Part shown: positions 17,717-24,967 of the stretch, piece after piece
Position numbering within the stretch: position 1 is the stretch's first letter
How the letters are laid out: each line of letters starts with the position of its first letter
Origin: Rhodobacter sp.
Lineage (GTDB): Bacteria; Pseudomonadota; Alphaproteobacteria; Rhodobacterales; Rhodobacteraceae
Direction of reading: 5' to 3'
NCBI GenBank assembly: GCA_020637515.1
Contig: JACKKG010000001.1
Coordinates: forward strand, 1,456,501 to 1,520,500
DNA length: 64,000 nucleotides
Translations under genes and position numbers: made by a program
Notes under the pieces: model-generated
Seen by the model: the letters and a program-made list of their open reading frames with translations, nothing else
Database searches by the model: none
What the model was told of the DNA's origin: nothing

Positions 17717-18778
17717 ATGCAGAACCTGCGCGAAACCTATCTTGCCCGCATCTCGGGCGCTGCCGATCAGGCCGCGCTGGAAGAAGTGCGGCTTGCCGCT
17801 CTGGGCAAGAAGGGCGAGATCAGCCTGATGATGCGCGAGCTGGGCCGCATGACCGCAGAGGAGCGGCAGACGACCGGCAAGGCGCTGAACGATCTGAAGG
17901 ACGAGATCGACACCGCGCTTCGCGCCCGCAAGGTCGCGCTCGAGGATGCGGCCCTGGACGAGCGGCTCAAGGCCGAGTGGCTCGATGTCACGCTGCCTGC
18001 CCGGCATCGCCAGCGCGGCACCATCCACCCAGTCAGCCAGGTGACCGAGGAATGCACCGCGATCTTCGCCGACATGGGCTTTCGGGTGGCCGAAGGGCCG
18101 CAGATCGAAACCGACTGGTATAACTTCGACGCGCTGAACATCGCGCCCGAGCATCCCGCACGGCAGGAACATGACACGTTCTTCATGCACCGTTCCGCGG
18201 GGGACGCGCGCCCGCCGCATGTGCTGCGCACCCACACCTCGCCGGTGCAGATCCGGGCGATGCAGGCGCAGGGTGCGCCGATCCGGGTGATCGCGCCGGG
18301 CCGTGTCTACCGGATGGACATGGACCAGACGCACGCGCCCATGTTCCACCAGATCGAAGGCATGGCGATCGACCGCGACATTTCGATGGCCAACCTGAAA
18401 TGGGTGCTCGAGGAATTCTTCACCGCCTTTTTCGGCACCAAGGTGAAGACGCGCTTTCGCGCCTCGCATTTCCCGTTCACCGAACCCTCGGCCGAGGTGG
18501 ACATCCAGTGTTCCTGGGTGAACGGCCAGCTTCGCGTCGGCGAAGGCGACGGCTGGCTCGAGGTTCTGGGATCGGGCATGATGCATCCCAAGGTGCTGCG
18601 TGCCGGCGGCGTGGACCCCAACGAATGGCAGGGCTTTGCCTTTGGCATGGGGATCGACCGCATGGCGATGCTGAAATACGGCATCCCCGATCTGCGCGCC
18701 TTTTTCGAAAGCGATCTGCGCTGGCTCAGGCATTACGGGTTCGGCGCGCTCGAGGCCCCGACGGTGCACGCCGGGTAA
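17717..18778 (+). CDS. pheS: Phenylalanine--tRNA ligase alpha subunit
   Basis: Catalytic subunit of the alpha2-beta2 PheRS. The 353 residues comprise an N-terminal coiled-coil arm (about 1-90) that binds tRNA, then the class II core. Motif 2 is seen as FRVAEGPQIETDWYNFDALN and RTHTSPVQIRAM, with VIAPGRVYRMDMDQTHAPMFHQ, and motif 3 as GFAFGMGIDRMAML. The partner pheT is not next to it but 6.2 kb downstream on the same strand. A hairpin follows the stop. Confidence 0.97.
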   Translation: MQNLRETYLARISGAADQAALEEVRLAALGKKGEISLMMRELGRMTAEERQTTGKALNDLKDEIDTALRARKVALEDAALDERLKAEWLDVTLPARHRQRGTIHPVSQVTEECTAIFADMGFRVAEGPQIETDWYNFDALNIAPEHPARQEHDTFFMHRSAGDARPPHVLRTHTSPVQIRAMQAQGAPIRVIAPGRVYRMDMDQTHAPMFHQIEGMAIDRDISMANLKWVLEEFFTAFFGTKVKTRFRASHFPFTEPSAEVDIQCSWVNGQLRVGEGDGWLEVLGSGMMHPKVLRAGGVDPNEWQGFAFGMGIDRMAMLKYGIPDLRAFFESDLRWLRHYGFGALEAPTVHAG

Positions 18779-18788
18779 CCCGCACGCA

Positions 18789-18809
18789 CCGGTCGCTGGG
18801 GGCGACCGG
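18789..18809 (+). terminator. Hairpin terminator after pheS
   Basis: CCGGTCGC (18789-18796) pairs with GCGACCGG (18802-18809); a T-rich TTTGTATTTT stretch follows about 12 bases later. This supports pheS as a single-gene transcript. Confidence 0.5.
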
Positions 18810-18892
18810 CGACGAGAGGGCTTTGTATTTTCTCGCGTTTATGGAACACTCGCGTTTCCCGAAGGGTTGGGTAGCGATCGAAAGAGGGTCCG

Positions 18893-19960
18893 ATGACGCC
18901 GTATTCCCGGGTCAATGCGCGCGGTTTCTGGCGTCCGGCGGTGGCCGAGCGCCACATGCTGGACATCACCGACCTTTGGCAGCCCAAATTTCCCATCGGC
19001 CGCGAGGATCGGATTTCGACCTATGGGTCGTGTTTCGCGCAGCACATCGGCGCGGCACTGCGCGGGTCCGGCTTTCGCTGGTTCGAGGCCGAGGAACCGC
19101 CCTTCGGCCTGTCGCCCGAGAACCGCAAGCGATTCAATTACGGGGTATTCACGGCCCGGACGGGAAACATCTATACCACCACGATGCTGCTGCAATGGGT
19201 GGACTGGGCGCTGGGTCATGCCCCGGTCCCCGACGAAATCTGGGAGGACGGCGGCCGCTTTCAGGACCCGTTCCGCCCCGCGATCGAGCCCGAGGGATTC
19301 GACTCGGTCGCGGAACTGCGCGCGTGCCGGCAGGCGACGCTGGCAGCGTTCCGCCGGTCGATCACACAGGCGGATGTGTTCGTCTTCACGCTCGGCCTGA
19401 CCGAACGCTGGATCAACGCGCGGCAGGGCCATGAATACGCGGTCTGCCCCGGCACCGCCGCCGGTCGCTTCGATCCCCAGGCCCATGTCTTTGCGCCCCT
19501 CCAGGTCGCGCAGGTGCTGCGCGCCCTGGGCGAGGCGATGGACAAGATGCGCGCCGTCCAGCCCGCGCTGCGCTTCCTTTTGACGGTCTCGCCGGTGCCC
19601 CTGACCGCCACCATGAGCGGCAAGCATGTCCTGGTGGCGACGATGGAATCGAAATCCATCCTGCGCACGGTGGCCGGGCAACTGGCGGCGAATCGCGACC
19701 ATGTGGATTATTTCCCGTCCTACGAGATCATCAACGCGCCCGCCTTTCAGGGGGTGTTCTTCGATCCGAACAAGCGCACCGTGAACCCCGCCGGGGTGGC
19801 GTTCGTCATGCGGCAGTTCTTTGCCGGGCTGGGCATTGACCCGTCGGCGCCCGGCGGATCGCAGCCCCCAAGGGGCACGCGTCCGGGCCAGGACGCGACG
19901 ACCGGCGCCACCGAGATCCTGTGCCACGAGGAGTTGCTCGATGCCTTCGCGAAACGGTGA
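18893..19960 (+). CDS. GSCFA domain protein (predicted SGNH-type esterase/acyltransferase)
   Basis: A 355-residue protein of the GSCFA family, whose members resemble SGNH hydrolases and are linked to surface polysaccharides in alphaproteobacteria. The name-giving motif is present as STYGSCFAQHIG (about residues 42-53), followed by NYGVFTARTGNIYTT, the central FTLGLTERW and FLLTVSPVPLTAT. No signal peptide is seen, so it is probably cytoplasmic. AAAGAGGG precedes the ATG. Its last 20 bases overlap the next gene, which carries a related GNSH motif, suggesting a two-protein unit. Exact substrate unknown. Confidence 0.82.
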   Translation: MTPYSRVNARGFWRPAVAERHMLDITDLWQPKFPIGREDRISTYGSCFAQHIGAALRGSGFRWFEAEEPPFGLSPENRKRFNYGVFTARTGNIYTTTMLLQWVDWALGHAPVPDEIWEDGGRFQDPFRPAIEPEGFDSVAELRACRQATLAAFRRSITQADVFVFTLGLTERWINARQGHEYAVCPGTAAGRFDPQAHVFAPLQVAQVLRALGEAMDKMRAVQPALRFLLTVSPVPLTATMSGKHVLVATMESKSILRTVAGQLAANRDHVDYFPSYEIINAPAFQGVFFDPNKRTVNPAGVAFVMRQFFAGLGIDPSAPGGSQPPRGTRPGQDATTGATEILCHEELLDAFAKR

Positions 19961-20690
19961 CCCCCGCCGACGCCTGTGCATCCTGGGCAACAGCCACGTC
20001 GGCGCGCTGAAACGCGCCTGGGACGCGCGGGGCACCGCCAGCCCCGAGGCCGACGTCGCGCCGACCTTTTTCGCAAGCCGTCACCGGGGGCTTTCGCAGG
20101 CCAGGGTCGAGGGGCGCCATCTGGTCCCCGGAACCGAGGACCTGGCGCGCGACCTGGCCTTTACCTCGGGCGGGGACGGGACCGTCGCGCTGGACGATTT
20201 CGACGCGTTTCTGGTCTATGGTCTGTTCGTTCCCGCCTATCGCGACGCCGGGCAAAGCTATTCCGCCGCCTGCCGCATGGCGGCGCTGCATGACCATTTC
20301 GACCACCGGATCGGCGTGATTCTGGCGCAGTCCCTGCGTGCGGCGGTCGATGTGCCCGTCCTGATCGCGCACGACCCCTTGCCCGCGGACCCGGGCGGCG
20401 TGCAGGGCCGGCCCGCCGCGCGCCGCGATCACTACCGCGACACCATCGCGATGGTGAACGAACGGTTCTTTGCGCCGGCCGGGTTGACCATGCTGGCCCA
20501 GCCTGCCGAAACCCGGGTGCCCGAACGCCCGTTCTTTACCAGGGCCGCGTATGCGCGCGGCTCGCGGCGGCTGGCGGTGGGCGACGCGCTGGACGACGGG
20601 GCGCACCCGCACGAGGACCGGCTGCACATGAACGACGCGTTCGGCGCGTTGGCGCTGGACACGGTCCTTGAGGCGCTGCGCTCGCGTTAG
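19941..20690 (+). CDS. Hypothetical GNSH-motif (SGNH-like) protein paired with GSCFA gene
   Basis: A 249-residue protein starting at ATG 19941, inside the last codons of the GSCFA gene; GAGGAG lies about 10 bases upstream. The N-terminal strand LCILGNSHVGALKRAWD carries a GNSH sequence where SGNH hydrolases have GDS. Near the C-terminus, DDGAHPHEDRLHMND could supply the Asp-x-x-His part. These resemblances are suggestive only. It may modify or bind the same glycan as its neighbour. No membrane segment or signal peptide is seen. Confidence 0.6.
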   Translation: MPSRNGDPRRRLCILGNSHVGALKRAWDARGTASPEADVAPTFFASRHRGLSQARVEGRHLVPGTEDLARDLAFTSGGDGTVALDDFDAFLVYGLFVPAYRDAGQSYSAACRMAALHDHFDHRIGVILAQSLRAAVDVPVLIAHDPLPADPGGVQGRPAARRDHYRDTIAMVNERFFAPAGLTMLAQPAETRVPERPFFTRAAYARGSRRLAVGDALDDGAHPHEDRLHMNDAFGALALDTVLEALRSR

Positions 20691-20755
20691 GGGCGCCGTG
20701 CCAGGGGGTTCCTCAACCCAGTGGGGTGCGCGGGTCACGTTCCGGTGGCGGGGAC

Positions 20756-20785
20756 TTGCCAGGAACCCCGCCCCTCCTCTAGGTT
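20756..20785 (+). promoter_or_regulatory. Candidate promoter for MORN-repeat gene
   Basis: TTGCCA at 20756-20761 and TAGGTT at 20780-20785 with an 18-base spacer, 49 bases before the ATG. A 9-base inverted repeat (20705-20713 with 20761-20769) brackets the -35 side. Confidence 0.35.
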
Positions 20786-20834
20786 TGGCGCCGCATCCAG
20801 CGGGATCGCGCCAGACCAGAGGGGAATTCACCGC

Positions 20835-22307
20835 ATGACGCCGTTCCAGATCCGGGTGGCCGCCATGGGCCTTGTGGCCTGTCTCGCCTTTCCCGCGCTT
20901 GCGCAAGAGGGGCTGAGCGAGGTCATCACCCGCCAGTATGACGATGGCGGCATCTACGAGGGCACCTTTCTGGACGGGCTACAGCACGGGCAGGGGACCT
21001 ATCGGCTGCCCAACGGGTTCGAATATTCGGGCGACTGGTCGCATGGCCAGATCACCGGCACCGGCACCGCGCGCTACCCGAATGGATCGGTCTATACTGG
21101 CCAGTTCGAGGACGGGCGCCCCAATGGCGAGGGGCGCATGGTCTTTGCCGACGGCTCGTCCTACGAGGGGCACTGGGATCAGGGCCGGATCATGGGTCAG
21201 GGCACGCGGCGCTATGTGACCGGCGTGGTCTATACCGGCGCCTTCGACGACAGCCAGCCACATGGCCGGGGCGTGATGGAGCGCCCGGGCGGGCTGCGCT
21301 ATGACGGCGAATGGCAGCATGGCCTGCGCGAGGGGCAGGGCACGATCACCTATCCCGACGGCTCGGTCTATACCGGGGGAATGCACAACGACCAGCGCCA
21401 CGGCGAGGGGCGCCTGACCCGCCCCGACGGCACCGTCTATGACGGCGAGTGGTCGGACGGCATGCTGGATGGCGCGGGCGTTCTGACGCTGGCGAACGGC
21501 GACCGGCGCGAGGGCACGTTCGCGCAGGGCATGTTGCAAGGCGCGGGCCGACTGATCCTGGCGAACGGCTCCATCTATGAAGGCGAGTTCCGCGACGACC
21601 TGCGCCACGGGCGCGGGCGGCTGACCACGCCCGAGGGGTATGTCTATGCCGGCGACTGGGTGGCGGACCGGATCGACGGGCGCGGCGTCATGACCGCGCC
21701 GGACGGTGCGCGCTATGACGGGCAGTTCCGCGACGGCGTGCCGGATGGCGAGGGCGTCATCACCTATGCCGACGGCACCGGCTACAGCGGGCACTGGTCC
21801 GAGGGCCGGATCGAAGGGCAGGGCCGCGCGCGCCTGGCCGAGGGCATGATCTACGAAGGCGGCTTCCGGGCCGGTCTGCCGCAGGGCGACGGGCGCATGG
21901 AATACCCCGACGGGCGCATCTATACCGGGGCCTTCGTGAATGGCGTGCGCGAGGGGCAGGGCGTGATGGTCTACCCCGACGCCACCCGCTACGAGGGCGG
22001 CTTCCTGGCCGGAGAACGCGAGGGGCAGGGCACGATCACCATGGCCGACGGCTTTACCTATGCCGGCCAGTGGCACGGCGGTCGGATCGAGGGGCAGGGC
22101 ATTGCGACCTATGCCTCGGGCGATGTCTACGAAGGTCAGTTCGTCGATGGCCAGCGCGTCGGCCAGGGGACGCTGCGTTACGCGGGCGGGCAGGTCGCCT
22201 CGGGTCGCTGGGAAAACGGTGTGCTGGTCGAACCGGATGCAAACCCGGGCTCGGGCGCCGCGCCCGCCGCTCCGGCGCCGCAGGATGCCACGAACGGCAA
22301 TGGCTGA
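20835..22307 (+). CDS. Secreted MORN-repeat protein (18 full repeats)
   Basis: A 490-residue exported protein. The chosen ATG at 20835 follows GAGGGG and gives a signal peptide with cleavage expected after FPALA (about residue 23). After a short linker come 18 full MORN units of exactly 23 residues and one degenerate unit, each close to YEGxFxxGxxxGxGxxxxxDGxx. A proline- and alanine-rich tail of about 25 residues ends the protein (PGSGAAPAAPAPQD). MORN arrays form elongated beta-hairpin stacks that bind proteins, lipids or peptidoglycan-associated partners. No enzymatic domain is attached. Periplasmic or surface scaffolding is plausible; the partner is unknown. Confidence 0.88.
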   Translation: MTPFQIRVAAMGLVACLAFPALAQEGLSEVITRQYDDGGIYEGTFLDGLQHGQGTYRLPNGFEYSGDWSHGQITGTGTARYPNGSVYTGQFEDGRPNGEGRMVFADGSSYEGHWDQGRIMGQGTRRYVTGVVYTGAFDDSQPHGRGVMERPGGLRYDGEWQHGLREGQGTITYPDGSVYTGGMHNDQRHGEGRLTRPDGTVYDGEWSDGMLDGAGVLTLANGDRREGTFAQGMLQGAGRLILANGSIYEGEFRDDLRHGRGRLTTPEGYVYAGDWVADRIDGRGVMTAPDGARYDGQFRDGVPDGEGVITYADGTGYSGHWSEGRIEGQGRARLAEGMIYEGGFRAGLPQGDGRMEYPDGRIYTGAFVNGVREGQGVMVYPDATRYEGGFLAGEREGQGTITMADGFTYAGQWHGGRIEGQGIATYASGDVYEGQFVDGQRVGQGTLRYAGGQVASGRWENGVLVEPDANPGSGAAPAAPAPQDATNGNG

Positions 22308-22393
22308 CCTGTCCGGTTGATCTGGCGCAGGGCGCGGCGCGGGCCCCGGGTGCAAGCTTGCGCCACGTCCGCCCAACCCCGCAGGAGCCCCGC

Positions 22394-22768
22394 ATGGCCC
22401 GTTTCGCCCTGATTCTCGTTGCCGCAGTCCTGGCCGGGGGCCCTGCCTGCGCGGCGGACCCCTGCGCCGAAAGCGACCGCCTGGCCGCCTTGGGAAGCCC
22501 GCAGGCGGCGGATTTCGAGCGGATCTGCGCGTTGACTGGCGCGGTCGATCTGACGCCTGAATGCGTGGCCTATCTGCGCGCCCTGACCGAACCCGACCCG
22601 GCCATCGCGCCGGCGCGCGCGGTGCTCGATTCGCTTGCCGGGGTTTGCCGGCATTCGATGCCCGGGGTGTCCGTGCCGTCTGTCGCGCCCCGCGCCGCCC
22701 CGCCGCTGACCTGCGGCGACGACGGGGTGGAATGCCGTCCGCCGGACCCCGCGGTCGAGGTCGAGTGA
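22394..22768 (+). CDS. Small secreted protein, unknown function
   Basis: A 124-residue protein with a clear signal peptide (MARFALILVAAVLAGGPACA, cleavage near residue 21). The mature part contains six cysteines (in DPCAES, RICALT, PECVAY, GVCRHS, LTCGDD and VECRPP), compatible with disulfides in the periplasm. The C-terminal third is proline-rich and acidic at the end. AGGAG precedes the ATG. I do not recognise a family. It is convergent with the RNase T2 gene, 13 bases away. Confidence 0.6.
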   Translation: MARFALILVAAVLAGGPACAADPCAESDRLAALGSPQAADFERICALTGAVDLTPECVAYLRALTEPDPAIAPARAVLDSLAGVCRHSMPGVSVPSVAPRAAPPLTCGDDGVECRPPDPAVEVE

Positions 22769-22781
22769 CCCGCGCCCGCCG

Positions 22782-23444
22782 TCAGCGCAGGGGCAGCAGC
22801 GTCGCCGCGTCGAGCGAACATTCGCGCCGCAGGGTTTCGCGGTCGCATTCCATGGGGTCGAGCGACCGGGTCAGGCAGATGCGCAATTCGACCAGATCGC
22901 CGCGCTGACAGCTTGTGACCATCATGTCCGGTGTCAGCTCCGGGTTGGCCTCGATGAAGGCGGCCTCGACCACATCGGGGTCGATGCGCAGCTCGCGGTT
23001 CACGCCGGCGAAGACCTCGGGCAGGTGGATCGCCCCGGTCGCGCGGCGCACCAGCGCGAAATAATCGCGCGCAGACAGGCCGGAACAGCGCCCGTGCTTG
23101 TCCCATTGATGCCAGGCCGACCCCGAGGTGCCGAACAGATCGGCCTGGTCCGCGGTCTCGCGGCGCGAGGGGTCGCGCTGTCCGGTCAGGCAATGTTCCG
23201 GCCAGTCGCCGCCGGTGTTCTGCGGCCAGAGCCCGTGCACCGCCCATCCGACATGGCGCCCCTCGCCGCAGCGCGGATCGCGCCGGTCGTCGCCATCCGT
23301 CGCGCAATAGGCCGGAATCCAGCTGAGCGCGAGAAGGTAGTGATCGAACACGCCGGCCCGGTCCTGGGCCGGGGCGGGCGTCGCCAGGGCGATAGCGGCA
23401 AGAATCGGCGAAAGGGCCGTGATGAGGCGCATGGGAACCTGCAT
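22782..23444 (-). CDS. Secreted ribonuclease T2
   Basis: Unspecific endoribonuclease of the periplasm or outside, cleaving RNA through 2',3'-cyclic phosphates. The 220 residues begin with a signal peptide (cleavage expected after ATPAPA, near residue 26). Both catalytic segments are intact: CAS1 VHGLWPQ with H70, and CAS2 WHQWDKHGRC with H112 and H117. Several cysteines fit the usual disulfides. GAGGAAAGAG precedes the ATG; a second ATG four codons in is also possible. No inhibitor gene is recognisable beside it. Confidence 0.92.
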   Translation of the reverse strand: MQVPMRLITALSPILAAIALATPAPAQDRAGVFDHYLLALSWIPAYCATDGDDRRDPRCGEGRHVGWAVHGLWPQNTGGDWPEHCLTGQRDPSRRETADQADLFGTSGSAWHQWDKHGRCSGLSARDYFALVRRATGAIHLPEVFAGVNRELRIDPDVVEAAFIEANPELTPDMMVTSCQRGDLVELRICLTRSLDPMECDRETLRRECSLDAATLLPLR

Positions 23445-23581
23445 TTTCTCTTTCCTCGAACAGTCGGGGCGCTTATATATGCTCCATTCCCCGAAATCGA
23501 GGATGCACGGCCCGCGGCCGTGGCCGGTCCCTCCGGCGAGCGCCGCGCCATGCGGTTCTCGTGTGATGAAGGATCGAGACG

Positions 23582-24358
23582 ATGGCAGCTAAACCGCTGA
23601 TGGCCAAGGCGACCGCCGTGTGGCTGGTGGACAACACGACCCTGACCTTCCGGCAGGTCGCGGATTTCTGTGGCCTGCACGAGCTTGAGGTGCAGGGTAT
23701 CGCCGACGGCGACGTGGCCACCGGCGTCAAGGGCTTCGACCCGATCGCCCACAACCAACTTGACGAGATCGAGATCAAGAAGGGCGAGGCCGATCCGCTT
23801 TACAAGCTGAAGCTCAAGTTCAACCCGGCCTCGGTCGGCGAGGAAAAGCGCCGTGGCCCGCGCTATACCCCGCTGTCCAAGCGCCAGGATCGTCCCGCCG
23901 CGATCCTGTGGCTGGTCAAGTTCCACCCCGAACTGGCCGATGCGCAGATCCGCAAGCTGGTCGGCACCACCAACCCGTCGATCCAGGCGATCCGCGAGCG
24001 CACCCACTGGAACATCCAGAACATCCAGCCCATCGACCCGGTGGCGCTGGGGTTGTGCCGGCAGTCCGAACTGGACGCCGAGGTGCAGAAAGCCGCCAAG
24101 AAGCGCGAGGCCGAGGGTTCGGTCATGAGCGATGACGAGCGCCGCAAGCTGGTCTCGACCGAACAGTCGCTGGACATGGCGCCCGAACCCCGCCTGCCGC
24201 GCAATATCGCCGGGCTTGAGACCTTTACGCTGGGCGGGTCCTCGGGCGATGCCGAGGACGAGAAACGCCCGGTGGACTATTCCAACGCCGACAGCTTCTT
24301 CAATCTGCCCGACGCCGACGAGGACGACGAGGACGACAGCGACGATCCGCGCCGCTGA
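23582..24358 (+). CDS. trcR: Cell cycle transcriptional regulator TrcR (DUF1013)
   Basis: A 258-residue alphaproteobacterial regulator reported to bind RNA polymerase and act in the cell-cycle transcription programme. The N-terminus MAAKPLMAKATAVWLVDNTT, the helix-turn-helix-like LTFRQVADFCGLHELEVQGIADG and the RYTPLSKRQDRPAAILWLVKFHPEL core (split here at about residues 94-117) match DUF1013. The C-terminus is very acidic (DEDDEDDSDD). It is monocistronic by position and convergent with the DUF6636-like gene. AAGGATCGAGACG precedes the ATG. Confidence 0.88.
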   Translation: MAAKPLMAKATAVWLVDNTTLTFRQVADFCGLHELEVQGIADGDVATGVKGFDPIAHNQLDEIEIKKGEADPLYKLKLKFNPASVGEEKRRGPRYTPLSKRQDRPAAILWLVKFHPELADAQIRKLVGTTNPSIQAIRERTHWNIQNIQPIDPVALGLCRQSELDAEVQKAAKKREAEGSVMSDDERRKLVSTEQSLDMAPEPRLPRNIAGLETFTLGGSSGDAEDEKRPVDYSNADSFFNLPDADEDDEDDSDDPRR

Positions 24359-24378
24359 TCGCCGTATCGGACCGATTG

Positions 24379-24412
24379 CGGGCCGGGGTTACCAGGTGGT
24401 GACCCCGGCCCG
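24379..24412. terminator. Bidirectional hairpin between trcR and DUF6636-like gene
   Basis: A perfect 11-base stem: CGGGCCGGGGT (24379-24389) with ACCCCGGCCCG (24402-24412), and an inner ACCA/TGGT pair. It overlaps the last codons of the leftward gene. Confidence 0.55.
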
Positions 24413-24817
24413 TGCCATTCTCAGGCCCGCGCCGGTGGCATTGGTGCAGGTCAGCCCGCTTTGCGCCGACAGGCAGGTGAACGCGCCCTGCTGCCAGAAC
24501 CGGCCGTAGGGCAGCACCGGCCCCGCGTCCAGCCCCGGCATCTCGCCCGAGGCGATGGGCACGGGGTGGCCCTGGGCGTGGTCCAGGATGACCACGGTAT
24601 AGGTCGGTTCGACCCGGGTGCAGTGCAGCTCTTCCTGTCCGGTGAAGGTGGCATAGGTGGCGGTGCCGCCCGCCGGGATATACAGGCACCCCACATTGCC
24701 CGAGGGCATGACGAAACTGACGGTGCCGTCGGGCGCCACCGGAAAGGCGGTTTCGTTGCCCCCTGCCCAGGCTGGGGCGGCGGCGGTCAGGGCGATCAGC
24801 AGGGCGAGGCGGCGCAT
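24389..24817 (-). CDS. Secreted DUF6636-like protein
   Basis: A 142-residue exported protein: signal peptide MRRLALLIALTAAAPAWA (about 18 residues), then FVMPSGNVGCLYIP and the closing LTCTNATGAGLRMAR, which resemble the DUF6636 family (PSGNIGC start and TCxNxxGHGF end). Four cysteines in the mature part suggest disulfides. Function unknown. It is divergent from pheT, with 150 bases between. Confidence 0.65.
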   Translation of the reverse strand: MRRLALLIALTAAAPAWAGGNETAFPVAPDGTVSFVMPSGNVGCLYIPAGGTATYATFTGQEELHCTRVEPTYTVVILDHAQGHPVPIASGEMPGLDAGPVLPYGRFWQQGAFTCLSAQSGLTCTNATGAGLRMARAGVTTW

Positions 24818-24967
24818 ATCCGGCTCCTTGATTGGGGTCCTTTCCTGTGTCTCATGGACCGGCGGTCGGGTTCAATCGGGATGCCAATCGCCGCGACCGC
24901 CTTTTCACGCCTGCGCCGATGGGCTAACAGGGCGCGCAAACCCCGACGCGAACGCAAAGGTCCGGCG

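Noticed and set aside
20835..22307. Repeats as a CRISPR array or variable-number DNA repeat
   Set aside because: The 69-base periodicity follows the 23-residue MORN code and the units differ strongly in DNA sequence; there are no spacers.
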